Below are positions 9,501 to 16,781 of a DNA stretch of 64,000 nucleotides, in pieces. Position numbers and translations under genes: made by a program. The first letter of the stretch is position 1. Every line of letters begins with the position of its first letter. The notes below the pieces were generated by a model. The model did no database searches. It was given only the letters and a program-made list of their open reading frames with translations, and was not told the origin of the DNA. This DNA is from Acidisoma cellulosilyticum (lineage in GTDB: Bacteria > Pseudomonadota > Alphaproteobacteria > Acetobacterales > Acetobacteraceae): contig NZ_JAESVA010000008.1 in the NCBI RefSeq assembly GCF_020621385.1, positions 167,686 through 231,685 of the forward strand, read 5' to 3'.

Positions 9501-10357
9501 GTCAGCACGTCGACATTATACGCGCCGCCATCGCCCGAGCTGATGAGTTCCGTGCCGCCGGAGCTGACGACCGTATTGCTGTTCAGGGCACCCGCCAGCA
9601 CAAGCAGAGTGCCGCCGAAATCGACAGTCGTGTTCAGGGTCGTGGAACCCGAACTGTTGAGTTCCGTGCCGCCGGAGGAGATGATCGCCCCGCTGGTCGT
9701 GCCGCCGGAGACAAGGCGCAGCGACCCGCCGGACAAGACGGTGGTGCCGCTCGCCATGCCAAAAAGGTCAACAATTTCGGTGCCGCCCGCGCTCAGCACA
9801 TCGCCGAAGGACGAGCCGTTGAGCACGAGATAGCCGCCGGCGCTCATGACGGTATTGCTCACAATACCATTGTCGTTGACGTCGATACGGACGTCTTTCA
9901 GCGTGCCGCCGCTCATGCTGCCGCCGGCTTCGACGATAGCGGCAATGGTGGTGATGCCGGTGCCGGTCAGCACGGTATCGATAGCGTCACCGCCGGAATA
10001 AACGACAAGCCCGCCGCCCGTACCCGGCGTCAGATCATCGGTCTGCGGACCGGCCGTGTCGCCCAGGTTGCCGCCGATGATGGTGGCGCTGATGGAGGTG
10101 CCGCCGCTCGACACATATTCATGGCCGCCGGAACTGGCGACGGTGTCGATGCTGGTGCCATGCGCGAAAACGCGCTCATACCCGCCGGACAGGATCGTGG
10201 TGGCGCTGCCGACGCCGCCGGAGGAGATATTCAGGCTGCCGCCGCTATCGACTGTCGTATTGATGACAGCGCCGGTGGAAACCACGGTCAGGGTTTCGGC
10301 GCTGACGACGGTCAGCCCCGTGACGGAGGTATTGGTGATACTACTGGTCGTCGCCAT
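6548..10357 (-). CDS. Large strand-loop-strand (AIDA-type) repeat protein with C-terminal Hint domain
   Basis: A 1269-residue protein, probably exported and surface-located. Residues from about 15 to 880 are a long array of roughly 19-residue repeats of the type TxVSSGGTxxVSSGGxAxxT, the AIDA/strand-loop-strand passenger repeat that folds as a beta-helix and is a known substrate of TibC-type heptosyltransferases. A Hint (hedgehog/intein-type) self-processing domain starts at Cys925 (CFAEGSMIATPNGE) and includes VEDLAIGDMV and the VTQEHC His motif. A last beta-rich domain (about 1130-1269) ends in a WTNGNAALPI motif. There is no classical signal peptide and no C-terminal beta-barrel, so it is not an ordinary autotransporter. 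An AAGGATG ribosome binding site precedes the ATG. Both neighbours are heptosyltransferases. Confidence 0.9.
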   Translation of the reverse strand: MATTSSITNTSVTGLTVVSAETLTVVSTGAVINTTVDSGGSLNISSGGVGSATTILSGGYERVFAHGTSIDTVASSGGHEYVSSGGTSISATIIGGNLGDTAGPQTDDLTPGTGGGLVVYSGGDAIDTVLTGTGITTIAAIVEAGGSMSGGTLKDVRIDVNDNGIVSNTVMSAGGYLVLNGSSFGDVLSAGGTEIVDLFGMASGTTVLSGGSLRLVSGGTTSGAIISSGGTELNSSGSTTLNTTVDFGGTLLVLAGALNSNTVVSSGGTELISSGDGGAYNVDVLTGGTAIAYAGAVIHTSAVTTSAILSGGQENTAAGGTSLDVTVKAGGIEYDGLINSFAGGTSIDDIIDDGHLYVEGTAARASGTLIESGANAIISDGGVLSGATVLSSIIYVVNSGNIGSSVNDFIGSGATEWDGETNVYSDGLSLNDIVSGGEIIVEGGAVSAGASGTILEAHGIALLAGGGKMTGATLSSGGTLIVSEISSTGGYALSTTVSAGGVLYDDHEFGSASATVVDSGGTNFVYNDGIDYNATVSAGGLMEVTDAFGDPRGVAYNTKVMSGGTGIVSGGYELASGVGQVESGMIVLNAALSLTTTTVGGLTEYAFAAVDSGGLVVSSGATAADNLFSGNAGPNAVAALVISGATSLSNTIINNRMLVDHGGVTSGDTIGLHGILEDGLAGTFYGGTSINDTVSGGTLTIEAEATGSGTIVEVGGTAIVWNNSTDTGAIVRVGGTLEISGTGSAISTVISAGGKEIVTSGGSAVSNTVSAGGTELISSGGKAVNTVISLGGTGIVSSGGLLSGITDVYSGGTLVDYATVAVTGASLALGDATGGATLVVSGSPAVDVTSIVSGDNILFNNIGYTGVLVTGSGTETLGNGITVTETAGAVTIKDGSITDTVDIAGITQYGWTITTENGVLDFEICFAEGSMIATPNGETAVEDLAIGDMVTTLNGEKPIVWVGHRSVDLTKLRNAESARLVRIRKDAFATNVPHRDLLVTQEHCLHVDGGLIPARMLVNDRSIIIDRTINAYTYYHVELEQHAILLAEGLETESYLDTGNRPNFANAETTALQPDLSVNATHKSWATDAAAPLMTQRHVVEAVWRKMEARAIDQGIAAVTAPVTLTEEPGLRLATDKGMEIRPLRSQAGRYTFAVPAGATGLRLLSRASRPSDVVGPFVDDRRMLGVMVGEVAIWDLRKRVLASQHLEAGELSGWFDSNSTSSRWTNGNAALPIAVGDKPVLVEIEIRAAGPYLLADDNAITAAERLTA

Positions 10358-10395
10358 AAGGCGTCATCCTTCAACTGAACGTTAAGAAAGGAGAG

Positions 10396-11751
10396 CTAAG
10401 CCATTGCCCCATGCGCGACGGGCAACTTATCCCAGGCAGCCATGACCTGATCAGCCGTGATCAGGCGTGAACACTCATACTGGCGGTCACCGTCCTTGTG
10501 GCGCGGGCACCAGAAGTAGTCGTCATGCTTGAAGCGATGCCGCACATCGTTCCAGCAGGAATTGCAGGCGTGCCAGTTGATGACACGACCCGCAGTTTCG
10601 AATTCGTTCGTCGGGTGGGTGAAGCCCGAGATCATCACCACCGGGCAATCGGCCAGCCAGGCCAGCCAGGCCAGGCCGGAGGAGACGCCGATGAAACCCG
10701 CCGCATGGCGCAGCCAACGCGCACGCTCCGCCAGCGGACGCGCGCCGGTCTGGTCCTCGGCGCCGTGCGGCAAATGGGTCCAGACGATACCCGTGCCATG
10801 AACCGCTTCGCGGTCGATACAGACCACCCGATAGCCGCGTTTTTTGAGGCGGCCGATGATATCGGCCCAGCCATGCGGATTGTTCCATTTCTTGGCATGG
10901 GTGCTGGCCTGGACCGCGATGCAGATATAGGGCTCGGCGATCGGGCGGCTGTCATCCGGCAATAGCATCAGCGGCTTATGCTCGGCCGGGTCCACACCTA
11001 ATATATAGGCGGCCGTCTTATGCAGGCCGACATGGCGGAAATCGGTCGGCTGCCACTGACATTCGGTATCGTCGAAAAACAGGCCAAGATAGTAGCTGGC
11101 ATAAAACCGTGTGGTATCGACCTCATCCCGGGTCGCGAAGGTGATGGTCGGATAGGCATCGCGGAACAGCGGGATGATCAGCGCGCCCATCATGACCGTG
11201 AGCTTGCACCCGTGCTTTTCCTGGAACTTGACGGCATAGGGGAACCAGGCGATGGGGTCCCCCAGCGTGCCCACCGGCAGCGCCACCAGCACGTCGCGGT
11301 CCCGCAAATCATGGTCGTGCCTGAACTTGACGGTGCCGTCCGCGCTCTCTATCTCGATGCCGAAGCGGACATAGTACCGTTTGGTACTTTGGATCGTGGC
11401 GTTGCGGATGGCGTTTTGGTACAGGATATTGCCGCTATCGAGGTCGCGGAAGCGGACGGTATAATTCTGGTCGTCCGGCACCCTGATGCGGCAACCCTCA
11501 TTGAAATCGAAGCTTATGCCGTTCGGCCCCTGCTGCGTCGGCACCGACGGGACGGGCGGGAAGGATGAGGTTGGGGTCGACTTGGCGGGTTCGGATGCCG
11601 CCGGCGCGGTCGGCTTAGGCGCGGCCGGCTGAGGCGCGGCCGGCTGAGGCACTTTAGACGTAACCGGGCCGACAGACGTAACCGGGCCGACCTCGGATAA
11701 GGTCTCGTTCTCGGTCGCGACAAGCCCATCAGGGGAAGCGTGTTGATCCAT
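10396..11751 (-). CDS. TibC-like autotransporter strand-loop-strand O-heptosyltransferase (copy 2, Pro-rich N-terminus)
   Basis: A second cytoplasmic heptosyltransferase, 451 residues. It repeats the domain order of the copy at 5233-6456: N-terminal GPNGISFDFNEGC block, beta domain, GT-B-like region with SSGLAWLAW, and the cysteine set CNSC, CPRH, Cys. It differs by an N-terminal extension of about 80 residues rich in Pro, Ala and Ser, encoded by short tandem DNA repeats, which probably forms a disordered linker. It is the first gene of the minus-strand cluster and lies 38 bp before the Hint repeat protein, so the two are probably co-transcribed. Two differing copies could act in sequence or on different acceptor sites; this is inference. 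Confidence 0.9.
   Translation of the reverse strand: MDQHASPDGLVATENETLSEVGPVTSVGPVTSKVPQPAAPQPAAPKPTAPAASEPAKSTPTSSFPPVPSVPTQQGPNGISFDFNEGCRIRVPDDQNYTVRFRDLDSGNILYQNAIRNATIQSTKRYYVRFGIEIESADGTVKFRHDHDLRDRDVLVALPVGTLGDPIAWFPYAVKFQEKHGCKLTVMMGALIIPLFRDAYPTITFATRDEVDTTRFYASYYLGLFFDDTECQWQPTDFRHVGLHKTAAYILGVDPAEHKPLMLLPDDSRPIAEPYICIAVQASTHAKKWNNPHGWADIIGRLKKRGYRVVCIDREAVHGTGIVWTHLPHGAEDQTGARPLAERARWLRHAAGFIGVSSGLAWLAWLADCPVVMISGFTHPTNEFETAGRVINWHACNSCWNDVRHRFKHDDYFWCPRHKDGDRQYECSRLITADQVMAAWDKLPVAHGAMA
11606..11691. repeat. Short tandem repeats encoding the Pro-rich linker
   Basis: Two exact 15-bp units (GCGGCCGGCTGAGGC) lie at 11621-11635 and 11636-11650, preceded by a degenerate third at 11606-11620. 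Two exact 18-bp units (AGACGTAACCGGGCCGAC) lie at 11656-11673 and 11674-11691. All are in frame inside the heptosyltransferase gene, so copy-number change would alter only the linker length. Confidence 0.85.
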
Positions 11752-12251
11752 GGCCGGATAACAACACAGCCCTCTCAGCCCATCTATCAGAGTCGTAACG
11801 ACCTGACCGACAATGTTTGTTCGGCAACCACTAACAAGCGCGAAGGCAGCTTTTCGATATCTTAATTATGTGTTTTTGAGCAGTTAGTATAACAGGAAGC
11901 TATTCCGCTCAAACTTATCTCCTGGCCTTTCGGCCGGGGTCGAGTCCGGGCCTGAGACTAGACCTATCGGCCTAATGCCTGGGCTGCCATGCAGTTAAGG
12001 CGTGAACCCTGGCCAAGCATGCAGTTTTTCCGGGCATAAACCTCGGCAATTTTGTCAAGCGGGATCAGACAATCCGCCAGGGATGCGTTTCTTTTTGTAA
12101 CAGAAGGGAACCACTGTCATGCGTTCGGAACATAAAGCAGAACTGGTAATAAAGATGTTGCAGGTGATTGACTTATCACTCACTATCCGTGGTATTAGCC
12201 TATCCGGCTAGTATCCTATTCCAGGAAACCAATTCATGCGGACAGTCCTGT
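11752..12251. promoter_or_regulatory. Divergent intergenic region between heptosyltransferase 2 and the first Fic-like gene
   Basis: A 500-bp gap, AT-richer than its surroundings near 11820-11900 and 12100-12180, between two divergently transcribed genes. It must hold the promoter of the minus-strand heptosyltransferase/Hint unit and that of the Fic-like gene. Small GC hairpins occur near 11921-11945. I cannot assign a specific box or an RNA gene. Confidence 0.4.
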
Positions 12252-13457
12252 ATGCGCGTCGCTGATCTGTCTCTACCGCAGCGTCGCTACACCGTCCCGG
12301 CCGCCGGCTATCCCGATCTCATCGCCCTTGTCCCGCCGTCGCTACCCGACCGATTGGACATCACCGGCGTTATGAATCTGGTAGAATCCGCGACCTTCTC
12401 GCTCGGTACCTATGCGTCGGAGCTGCATGACCCGGCAACCTTTCAAACTCATCTAGATCTTTTGTTCTGCCGCGAGGTTTCCATCAGCGGGCAAGTGAAT
12501 CTGGCCGATGTGTCGCTGACGGATGTCTTAGTGGAACGTTTCGCACCGCAGGATTCCAGCCAAACGCGCGGCAATCTCAAGCTGCCCATTGCCTTCCGCA
12601 ATGCGCTGGACCACGCCGTGCGTCTGGCCCGGCAGCAGGGCCGCGATGTCTTCACGCTCGATAATCTGCTGAAGATTCATGCAATCTGCGCACAAGGCCT
12701 GGCCGACCTTGCGCCGGCCGGAGAGTTTCGTACCAAACAGACCTGGATCAAGGGCCATCGGATCAAGATGGCGCGCGTGGTGCCGCCGCCGCCGGACTAT
12801 ATCCAGAAATGCATGGGTGAGCTGATCGCGTTTCTGGCGCCCGGCCCCGGCCGCACCGCGTCCATGCCGATTGTGATCAGAATAGCGCTGGTCGCTGCCC
12901 AGGTGAAAGCCATCCAGCCTTTCAATATCCTGGGGTCGGATTTGCTGATGCGCATTCTGATCCCGATGATGGCGGCGGCCGAGGGCATGCCGCCTATTCT
13001 GGTCAGCAATTTTCTACACAGATACCATCAGGCTTATTTCGATGCGCTGTTCGATCAACAGCTTAGCGGCAATTGGGCGAATTGGCTGGAATTTTTCCTG
13101 GACGGCTATCGTGAGTCGATCAAGGAAATGATGGCGATCACCTCAGGATTGCGCCGGCTGAGACAATCCTGGGCGGAACAGACGCAAGACATGCGGTCTG
13201 ATTCGGCCGCGCACCGGATCATCAATACGCTGTTGAATTGCCCCGTCTTCACCGTGCAGACGGTTCAACGGGATCACAGCATGTCCTTCCAGACCGCGAA
13301 TAACGCGATCTCAGCCTTGACCGAGCGTGGCATCATACGCCCCCTGCATGACAATCGCCGCAACCGGACCTTTATCGCGCCGGGCGTCGTCGCGGTGCTG
13401 GAGGAGGACTTGTCCGCGCACAACGCCGATATCGGCGATCGGCGCGTCTCAGCCTGA
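12252..13457 (+). CDS. Fic-fold protein with degenerate catalytic motif and C-terminal winged helix (copy 1)
   Basis: A 401-residue cytoplasmic protein with Fic-family architecture. The Fic core shows the usual GEFR followed by QTWI, and then VVPPPPDY (about 157-183). The active-site loop expected to read HPFxDGNGRxGR is IQPFNILGSDLL (about 221-232), so the catalytic His, the Asp, the DGNGR core and the final Arg are all missing. AMPylation is therefore unlikely. Residues 320-400 form a winged helix (TANNAISALTERGIIRP). Start chosen at ATG 12252 because the protein then aligns from its first residues with its paralogue at 16782-18011; a TTG at 12168 is the alternative. It may be a DNA-binding regulator using a dead Fic fold. 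Confidence 0.75.
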   Translation: MRVADLSLPQRRYTVPAAGYPDLIALVPPSLPDRLDITGVMNLVESATFSLGTYASELHDPATFQTHLDLLFCREVSISGQVNLADVSLTDVLVERFAPQDSSQTRGNLKLPIAFRNALDHAVRLARQQGRDVFTLDNLLKIHAICAQGLADLAPAGEFRTKQTWIKGHRIKMARVVPPPPDYIQKCMGELIAFLAPGPGRTASMPIVIRIALVAAQVKAIQPFNILGSDLLMRILIPMMAAAEGMPPILVSNFLHRYHQAYFDALFDQQLSGNWANWLEFFLDGYRESIKEMMAITSGLRRLRQSWAEQTQDMRSDSAAHRIINTLLNCPVFTVQTVQRDHSMSFQTANNAISALTERGIIRPLHDNRRNRTFIAPGVVAVLEEDLSAHNADIGDRRVSA

Positions 13458-13490
13458 CGGAAGCGCTTTCCGTCAAAATTAAACAAAGTC

Positions 13491-13688
13491 TAGAGTCCGT
13501 CAGGTTTAGTTGGAACCGCCACTGAATCTGTCGTGCGCGGGCCTGGCCGGCCGCACCCCGACCCGCGCATCTACCCGGCGGAGCAAGCAATCGGCCGGCT
13601 GGGCGCCGCGGCGGGTAGGTCCGGGGCGCGTAGTCCGCGCAACAAGTGCGCGGATGACAAATTATCTATTAAAACCTGACAGACTCTA
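13491..13688. mobile_element. MITE-like element with 18-bp terminal inverted repeats
   Basis: TAGAGTCCGTCAGGTTTA at 13491-13508 is the inverse of the sequence at 13671-13688, with two mismatches. The ends read TA-GAGTC and GACTC-TA, consistent with a TA target duplication. The roughly 194-bp interior has no plausible gene, so it would be non-autonomous. The right end supplies the TAG stop codon of the glycosyltransferase gene (13686-13688). The transposase that mobilises it is not in this window. Confidence 0.55.
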
Positions 13689-16600
13689 AGGCAGCACGCT
13701 GCGCAGGATGGCGTCGATCTGCGCCGCATAGGCCTCGGCGTCGCAATCCTGCTGCAACCGCAGGCTGGCACCGGCCCGGACGGTCTGCCACAGACCGGCA
13801 TCCTGATAAAGTGCTGCGACCGCCTGCGCGAAGCGCGCTGCGTCGCTGTCCCCGCCATTCATGATCTCAACCCTGTCCGTCCAGCCAAGCTGCCGGCACA
13901 GCAGGTCCGTCGCGACCACAGGAAGGCCGTGGGCGGCGGCTTCATGGACCTTGTAGGGAATCCCACCGGCAAAGCGTGTGGGCGCCACAAAGACCCTGTG
14001 GCGGTCATAGAGCGGGGCCAGGTCATTGATCGGGCCGATGAGATCGACATTGGGGTGTTCGGCGAAGGCCGACAGATCAAGACCCTCCCGCAGATACCCC
14101 GCGATGGTAATGCGCAGGTCAGGCAATAGGCGGTCCGTGAGCAAGGGCAGGATTTCGGCCAGGAACCACGCGACGCTGTCATAATTGGGCGCGTCTTTCT
14201 GGTGGATGGCGCCGAGGAACAGCAGATCGCGGCGCTGCGCCCAGGACGAGGCGGTCGGCCGCGGCTGCGCCCTATGGCCGAGGACGGAGACATTGCGGAA
14301 CCCGGCCTGACGCACCAGCTGAGCGTCCGCCTCATTCACCGCGACGATCGCCTGACAATAATAGGCGCAGGCAAGCTCGCTCTCCAGAGCTCGCTCGAAA
14401 CGCTCGGCCGGCGCGCGGCCCAGCACGCGATCCTGCGCCGCCGTGCGGCTGGCCGCGACCGCTTCCGTATCCAGCACGAAACCCTGATCGGGCAGGCAAT
14501 CGGCGACATCGATCAAAGCCGGCAAAAGCTGGTTGAGGTTATGCGTCCGCCCGATCCAAACGATGTCGTAATAACTGGGGCGGTCCTTGATGAACTTGCC
14601 GAAATCGGCCAAGGCGCGGTCATGCAGGACTTCGACATTGTCCGGCATGTCGCGGTAGAGGTCGATCAGGCCGTCATGCCGCTTGACCATGGGATAGACG
14701 CTCACCGTATGGCCGGCCGCCGCCATGACGGTGACGATATCATTGGACCGGACATAGCCCGAACCGAGCTTGCGCAGCGGCACGCGGTCCTCGACGAAGA
14801 GAATGCGCAAAGGCCGGACCGCCGCCTGACCCTGATCGGTCAATGGCGGACGGGCCAGCCGCGCGCGGGCCAGATTGCGCGGCTGCGGCGGGTGCTGATA
14901 GCGCAAATAGTCCTGATGCTTGGTCACGAAAATCTTGTGATTGCGCCGCATCATCTGCATAGACCCGGCCGTGCTGCCGGACCCGAATTCCAGATGCTGG
15001 ATCATGACCGCCGGATCGTACAGGACCCGATAGCCCGCCTTGCGCAGCCGCAGGCAAAGATCCGCATCCTCGTAATAGGCGGGCCGGTAGTCGTCATCGA
15101 AACCGCCGAGCTGACGGACGGCATCGGTGCGCATCATCAGAAAGGCGCCGGAGCAGTAATCGACGTCGCGGACGAAATTCGCTTCCGGCAGGTTCGGGTC
15201 TTCGTTGCGCAGATAGCCGACGCCATAGCCGTTGCGCCAGACCAGACACCCGGCCTCCTGCAGCAAGCCGTTGGTGCGGATGATTTTTCCGCCCACCGCG
15301 CCAATGCCAGGGTCGCTCAGCAGGCGGGCCAAGGCCTGTCGGCAGGCATTGGGCGCCAGCATCAGATCATTGTTCAGAAACAGAACGGCCGGCGCCGTCA
15401 CATGCGGGATGGCCGCATTGCAGGCCTCGACGAAGCCGGCATTGTAGCGGAAGCGGATCAACTTGGCGCCGATGATCGCGTCCTCGATGCCGCGCGTGTC
15501 ATCGCGGGAGCCGGAATCGACCAGGATCAGCTCGACCGGGCCCGGGAAATTTCCCCGCAGCGAGGCAAGCGCCGCCATGGTCAGCGTGAACTGGTTATGC
15601 AGCACCATGATGACGCTGAAAGCCGGCGGCGCGCCGTCCGGCAAGCTGAAATCGAGCGGATTGCGGGCCAGTTGCGGCATCATCGCGGCTGCCGCGCGCA
15701 GGAAAATCTGCTTGGTCTGGTCTTCATCGACGGGCTCGGGCGGCAATGCCGGTGCGGCCAGGCCGCCGCGCGCGACGAAATGCGCGAAGGGATCGCGGAA
15801 CAGGCCCAGCGCCAGATCCCCTTGCGCCGACGGCGTCTGGGCATAAAGCTTCAGGTCCAGCTCGGGATGCGGGTTGCGCCGCTCGACCGCGCCGTGGCGC
15901 ACGAAATGCTCGTAAAGGCCCCGGAAGTTGCCCTCCGCGGCGGCGGCCCTCATGTCCGGATAAGTCTCGCCGTAGAAGTTGCCTGAAAACCACTCATGCG
16001 GTTGAAAATGCTGGGGCGTCGGATTGCACAGGAAATGCTCCAGCGCGCAGCTATAGTGCCGGGCGGCAATGGCGGCCTCGGCCTGCGGATGGGCTTTCAA
16101 ATACCAGACCGGATCGAAATACCAGGACAGCATCGCGTGACTGCCGGCCTGGCAGCCGCCTGCCAGAAACTGCGCGAAGGAACCGCCGACCCCGCGATCG
16201 GACCGGTCCTGCTCAGGCTTATTGTCCCGGTAAAGCGTGGCGTCGAAAAGCCAATGCCCGCTGCGGTAATCGCGATCGCCGAAGCTGATGTAATGGTCAT
16301 AGCTATTGGCCAGTTCCAGGCTGGCCAATAGGCTCGGCGTCACATCCGGATTGGCCTTGCGATAGAAATCCCCCGAGAATAGCCAATGGGGGGAGAGTTT
16401 GCGATATCCGTGCTGGCGGTAATGGTCGAAGCCGGAGCGGAAGGTGCCGCGTCGCCCATGCGTCGCGACGTCCCGGTAGGTCCGCAGATAATAGACCTCG
16501 TCAAAATACATGTTCGGCGAGTGACCAAGCCGCGCGCCGTAATTGTGATAAAACACCTCGGGGTCGGTCAACCCGATCTCGCGCATCTGGGCCAGCGCAT

Positions 16601-16715
16601 CGGGATAGCGCGTTTTATACCAGGCGGCATTGAAAACGGCCCAGGCCGGCAAGCGGTCCGCTTCCATTTTGCGCGCCTTCGGGTCCTGAAAATCCAGTTT
16701 GAGAAGGACCGTCAT
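13686..16715 (-). CDS. Bifunctional glycosyltransferase: GT2 (rhamnosyltransferase-like) plus GT4
   Basis: A 1009-residue cytoplasmic or membrane-associated glycosyltransferase. Residues 25-330 hold several imperfect copies of a WYxxxYPDxxxxG-HY--GxxxxR-type module often found in front of polysaccharide glycosyltransferases. A GT2 domain begins near 366 (FSVIMVLHNQFTLT), with LILVDSGSRDDT, FLNNDL and a later GGFDDDYRPAYYEDADLCLR. A GT4 domain occupies about 650-1009, with GAIHQKDAPNYDSV, IPYKVHEAAAHGLPVVAT and a short helical end. The stop codon is provided by an adjacent MITE-like inverted repeat, so the last residues may differ from the ancestral protein. It lies between the two Fic-like genes and probably helps to build a surface glycan. 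Confidence 0.85.
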   Translation of the reverse strand: MTVLLKLDFQDPKARKMEADRLPAWAVFNAAWYKTRYPDALAQMREIGLTDPEVFYHNYGARLGHSPNMYFDEVYYLRTYRDVATHGRRGTFRSGFDHYRQHGYRKLSPHWLFSGDFYRKANPDVTPSLLASLELANSYDHYISFGDRDYRSGHWLFDATLYRDNKPEQDRSDRGVGGSFAQFLAGGCQAGSHAMLSWYFDPVWYLKAHPQAEAAIAARHYSCALEHFLCNPTPQHFQPHEWFSGNFYGETYPDMRAAAAEGNFRGLYEHFVRHGAVERRNPHPELDLKLYAQTPSAQGDLALGLFRDPFAHFVARGGLAAPALPPEPVDEDQTKQIFLRAAAAMMPQLARNPLDFSLPDGAPPAFSVIMVLHNQFTLTMAALASLRGNFPGPVELILVDSGSRDDTRGIEDAIIGAKLIRFRYNAGFVEACNAAIPHVTAPAVLFLNNDLMLAPNACRQALARLLSDPGIGAVGGKIIRTNGLLQEAGCLVWRNGYGVGYLRNEDPNLPEANFVRDVDYCSGAFLMMRTDAVRQLGGFDDDYRPAYYEDADLCLRLRKAGYRVLYDPAVMIQHLEFGSGSTAGSMQMMRRNHKIFVTKHQDYLRYQHPPQPRNLARARLARPPLTDQGQAAVRPLRILFVEDRVPLRKLGSGYVRSNDIVTVMAAAGHTVSVYPMVKRHDGLIDLYRDMPDNVEVLHDRALADFGKFIKDRPSYYDIVWIGRTHNLNQLLPALIDVADCLPDQGFVLDTEAVAASRTAAQDRVLGRAPAERFERALESELACAYYCQAIVAVNEADAQLVRQAGFRNVSVLGHRAQPRPTASSWAQRRDLLFLGAIHQKDAPNYDSVAWFLAEILPLLTDRLLPDLRITIAGYLREGLDLSAFAEHPNVDLIGPINDLAPLYDRHRVFVAPTRFAGGIPYKVHEAAAHGLPVVATDLLCRQLGWTDRVEIMNGGDSDAARFAQAVAALYQDAGLWQTVRAGASLRLQQDCDAEAYAAQIDAILRSVLP

Positions 16716-16781
16716 GATATCGCCTTCGCAAAAGCCGGGGGATAAGCGCCGTCGCCAGCATTCGGATGTTTCATTGGCCGG

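Noticed and set aside
6548..10357. Repeated DNA that might be a CRISPR or satellite array.
   Set aside because: The repeats are degenerate at the DNA level and in frame, and encode the strand-loop-strand motif.
6740..10378. Long plus-strand frames across the repeat protein.
   Set aside because: They mirror the AIDA repeats in the antisense direction; the minus strand has the Hint domain and ribosome binding site.
12236..12265. A nine-codon frame preceded by AGGAAA, possibly a leader peptide for the first Fic-like gene.
   Set aside because: It is too short to support; no attenuator hairpin follows.
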